Source of the DNA: Pseudomonadota bacterium
GTDB taxonomy: Bacteria; Myxococcota_A; UBA9042; GCA-2863065
Reading direction: 5' to 3'
Length of the DNA stretch: 33,042 nt
Assembly (NCBI GenBank): GCA_005776585.1
Contig: SXOX01000292.1
Coordinates: 1-33,042 of the forward strand
Program-made: the position numbers and the translations under genes
Shown: positions 31,080 through 33,042 of the stretch, piece by piece
Position numbering within the stretch: the first letter of the stretch is position 1
How the letters are laid out: the number at the start of each line of letters is the position of its first letter
Notes under the pieces: model-generated
Told to the model about the DNA's origin: nothing
What the model saw: the letters and a program-made list of their open reading frames with translations, nothing else
Databases searched by the model: none

Positions 31080-31862
31080 CTAGTCCACCCGCACGACCAC
31101 CGGCGGCAGGCCAGTGACGTCGAGGCGCACCGTCATGCCCGAACGCAGCTCGGTCGCGATCGTGGCTGCGCCCGCCAGCACGACGCTGCCCGCCGGCAAG
31201 GCGCGCCCCTCCGCCGCAAGCAGCGCACAGAGCTCGACCACCGACCGAATCGGATGACCCGAGATGGCGCTCGACTCGGCCTCGGCTACGGGCGCGCCGT
31301 CGACCGACATGACCATGTGGAGCGCGGTCAGATCGAGCCCGGCCACGTCCGCGCACGGCTCCCCGAGCGCGAAGTGCGACGACGAGCTGTTGTCGGCCAC
31401 GACGTCGGGCAGGCTGAAGTACTTGAAGCCCACGTAGCGCGAATCGAGGATCTCGAGCGCGGCGAGCACCTGAGTACACGCGGCGAGCGCCTCGGCGTCA
31501 CTGACGGGGCCGCGCAGCTCGCGACCGGTGACGAACGCGATCTCTGGCTCGATCTTGGGGTGGATGCTCCCAGGCAGCGCGAAGGCGCCGTCGCGCACCG
31601 CCATGGCGTCGGTCAGCACACCAAAGACCGGCGCGTCGAGGTTCATCTGCTCGCGCTTGGCCCGCGACGTGAGGCCCATCTTGTAGCCGACGACGGTCTC
31701 CCCGCCCTGGAGCCGGAGCCGGATTCCCGCAGCCTGGATGCGGTAGGCGTCAGCGAGGGTCAGCTCGGGCAGGCTCGCCGTCAGCCGCTCGCGCGCGGTC
31801 GCGCTCTGACGGCTTGCGTGTAGCGCCTGGGCGGCCGTGAGGATCTCAGCTTCGGTCAACAT
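31080..31862 (-). CDS. 4-oxalocrotonate decarboxylase
   Basis: This 260-residue protein belongs to the 2-keto-4-pentenoate hydratase/4-oxalocrotonate decarboxylase family. 'VVGYKMGLTSRAKREQMNLD' and 'APVFGVLTD' are hallmarks of the decarboxylase branch (DmpH, NahK, NbaG), and the Mg-binding acids are in 'HPKIEPEIAFV' with 'ALEILDSRY' further on. It should convert 4-oxalocrotonate to 2-oxopent-4-enoate. With the neighbouring arylformamidase and aldehyde dehydrogenase genes it fits breakdown of kynurenine via 2-aminomuconate. It is divergent from the arylformamidase gene with 57 bp between them, a region likely to hold promoters for both directions. Confidence 0.92.
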   Translation of the reverse strand: MLTEAEILTAAQALHASRQSATARERLTASLPELTLADAYRIQAAGIRLRLQGGETVVGYKMGLTSRAKREQMNLDAPVFGVLTDAMAVRDGAFALPGSIHPKIEPEIAFVTGRELRGPVSDAEALAACTQVLAALEILDSRYVGFKYFSLPDVVADNSSSSHFALGEPCADVAGLDLTALHMVMSVDGAPVAEAESSAISGHPIRSVVELCALLAAEGRALPAGSVVLAGAATIATELRSGMTVRLDVTGLPPVVVRVD

Positions 31863-31919
31863 GAGGCGGATCTACTCCATCGCTCGCCAGGCATCCAGCG
31901 GACGTGGCAGACTCGCCGT
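31863..31919. promoter_or_regulatory. Divergent promoter region of catabolic genes
   Basis: A 57-bp gap separates the minus-strand decarboxylase and the plus-strand arylformamidase, so promoters for both must lie in or near it. No clear -35/-10 pair or operator palindrome was recognised. Confidence 0.4.
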
Positions 31920-32576
31920 GTGTCACTCATCGACCGCGAGCCCGGCGCCCTCCTCGACATCTCGCCGCTCGTCTCCGCGCGCACGGCGGTCTTTCCTGGG
32001 GACACGCCGTTCTCGCGTCGCGTCGCGCTGGACTTCGTTCGAGGCGACAACCTCGTGCTCTCGGCGATTGAGTCGACGGTCCACGTCGGCGCCCACGCGG
32101 ACGCGCCGAGCCACTACACGCCGAAGGGCGCGACCATCGACGGTCGTGCGTTGGCCCGGTATGTGGGCCCGTGCCAGGTCGTGCACGTTCGCGTCGCGCG
32201 GGGGGCGCGGATCCGGCCGAGTGACGTGCCCGAGCCTCTCGTGGCGCCGCGCGTCCTGTTTCGCACCGGCACCTACCCGGACCCCGACCAGTGGAACGGC
32301 GACTTCGCGGCGCTCTCGCCCGACCTCGTCCATTGGCTTGCCGACGCGGGTGTGACGCTCGTCGGCATCGACACCCCGTCCATCGATCCGGCCGACGACG
32401 CGGTGCTACACGCGCACGCCGCGGTCGCCGCGCGCGATCTCGCCGTACTCGAGGGGCTCGTCCTCGACCACGTCGCTCCCGGCCGCTACGGCCTCATCGC
32501 GCTGCCGCTGCGGCTCGAGGGCGCCGACGCCTCGCCGGTACGCGCCGTCCTCATCGCCGAAGGAGGCGGTTCATGA
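31920..32576 (+). CDS. kynB: Arylformamidase / KynB-type cyclase-family hydrolase
   Basis: This 218-residue protein is a cyclase-family metal-dependent hydrolase of the KynB type. The metal site is seen in 'STVHVGAHADAPSHY' (His-x3-His-x-Asp-x3-His, with Ala where the family often has Thr), with 'LVGIDTPSIDP' and 'IALPLRLEGADASPVRAVLI' later. It should hydrolyse N-formylkynurenine to kynurenine and formate, the second step of tryptophan catabolism. It starts at GTG 31920. Its stop overlaps the start of the aldehyde dehydrogenase gene (ATGA) and AGGAGG lies in its last codons, so the two are coupled. The gene symbol is inferred from family motifs and context. Confidence 0.87.
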   Translation: MSLIDREPGALLDISPLVSARTAVFPGDTPFSRRVALDFVRGDNLVLSAIESTVHVGAHADAPSHYTPKGATIDGRALARYVGPCQVVHVRVARGARIRPSDVPEPLVAPRVLFRTGTYPDPDQWNGDFAALSPDLVHWLADAGVTLVGIDTPSIDPADDAVLHAHAAVAARDLAVLEGLVLDHVAPGRYGLIALPLRLEGADASPVRAVLIAEGGGS

Positions 32577-33042
32577 TTCAGAACTTCATTGGCGGGGAGC
32601 ATCGGCCTGCGCTGTCGGGTCGGACGTTGGATGTCGTCGAGCCGGCGACGGGAGAGCCCTATGCCACCGCGCCCGACTCGGATCGCCGCGACGTCGAGGC
32701 CGCCGTGGCCTCCGCCCGCGCGGCGTTTCCCGACTGGGCGGCGCGTACGGGCGACGAGCGCGCATGTGTGATGCGCCGTCTCGCCGAGCTGCTGGAGGCG
32801 CGGCTCGAGGACTTTGCGCACGCCGAGAGCAAGGACAACGGCAAGCCTGTCAGCCTCGCACGAGCGGTCGACATTCCACGCAGTGTCCAGAACCTTCAGT
32901 TCTTCGCCGCCGCCGCCACGCAGCAGGCGAGCGAGTCTCACGCGCTGTCCCCGAACGTGCTCGGCTACACGCTCCGCCAGCCCGTCGGCGTCGTCGGCTG
33001 CATCTCGCCCTGGAACCTCCCCTTGTATCTGTTCACCTGGAA
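32573..33042 (+). CDS. Aldehyde dehydrogenase, probably 2-aminomuconic semialdehyde dehydrogenase (partial)
   Basis: The gene starts at ATG 32573, with AGGAGG about 6 bases upstream, and runs off the right edge after 156 codons. The visible part is the N-terminal third of an NAD(P)-dependent aldehyde dehydrogenase: 'NFIGGEHRPALSGRT', 'VEPATGEPYATAP', 'DNGKPVSLARAVDIPRSV', and the cofactor motif 'ISPWNLPLYLFTW'. The catalytic Cys and Glu lie beyond the window. Linked to arylformamidase and oxalocrotonate decarboxylase genes, it most likely oxidises 2-aminomuconic semialdehyde to 2-aminomuconate. The specific substrate is inferred from context, as this superfamily is broad. Confidence 0.88.
   Translation, partial: MIQNFIGGEHRPALSGRTLDVVEPATGEPYATAPDSDRRDVEAAVASARAAFPDWAARTGDERACVMRRLAELLEARLEDFAHAESKDNGKPVSLARAVDIPRSVQNLQFFAAAATQQASESHALSPNVLGYTLRQPVGVVGCISPWNLPLYLFTW

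Overview
This is a GC-rich, tightly packed window with 25 protein-coding genes (two touch or may touch the window edges) and no tRNA, rRNA, CRISPR array or insertion sequence that I can see. The gene content points to an uncultured relative of the Myxococcota (former Deltaproteobacteria). The clues are very large Cys-rich 'CDDGDPCT' lipoproteins, lipoproteins with long Asp/Ala-rich linkers, an OmpA protein carrying thrombospondin type 3 calcium repeats, and frequent GTG starts with ATGA/GTGA stop-start overlaps. The taxonomic call is inference.

Layout. (1) 27-581: nucleotidyltransferase of the AbiEii/MNT type, possibly cut by the window edge. (2) 622-5571, minus strand: a secreted protein of unknown function, then a LysM-FecR envelope protein cotranscribed with an OmpA/TSP3 outer-membrane protein. 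(3) 5616-10546, plus strand: a class III adenylate cyclase with an extracytoplasmic sensor, translationally coupled to a 1054-residue Cys-rich lipoprotein. (4) 10552-12746: a HipBA toxin-antitoxin pair with a palindromic operator over the hipB start, followed by a convergent second nucleotidyltransferase. (5) 12840-21797, minus strand: a six-gene operon of one small unknown protein, three paralogous pectate-lyase-3-like beta-helix proteins and two lipoproteins. This is the most unusual part of the window. (6) 21983-24475: two paralogous AAA ATPases of the DUF4143 family, the second with an 11-bp inverted repeat enclosing its Shine-Dalgarno and start codon. (7) 24555-29404, minus strand: NifU/IscU-like scaffold, GT2 glycosyltransferase, polytopic membrane protein, Tat-type carotenoid-oxygenase lipoprotein and a small membrane protein. 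(8) 29468-31076, plus strand: a Rossmann oxidoreductase and an Rpn-type PD-(D/E)XK nuclease. (9) 31080-33042: divergent catabolic genes (4-oxalocrotonate decarboxylase; arylformamidase plus aldehyde dehydrogenase) that fit tryptophan/kynurenine breakdown through 2-aminomuconate.

The beta-helix operon (5) looks like one functional unit. All adjoining genes overlap or nearly touch. Two genes code for probable surface lipoproteins and three for tailspike-like beta-helix proteins that share an N-terminal motif, a central 'P-x-G-T-Y' core and a C-terminal 'HGD' module, yet no phage structural, replication or lysis gene lies nearby. The first two beta-helix genes read as one 1273-residue frame only because of what looks like a one-base frameshift near 19620. 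In the restored frame the first gene ends at 19522, just before the second gene's own start. All functional statements come from reading the sequence; no database search was run.
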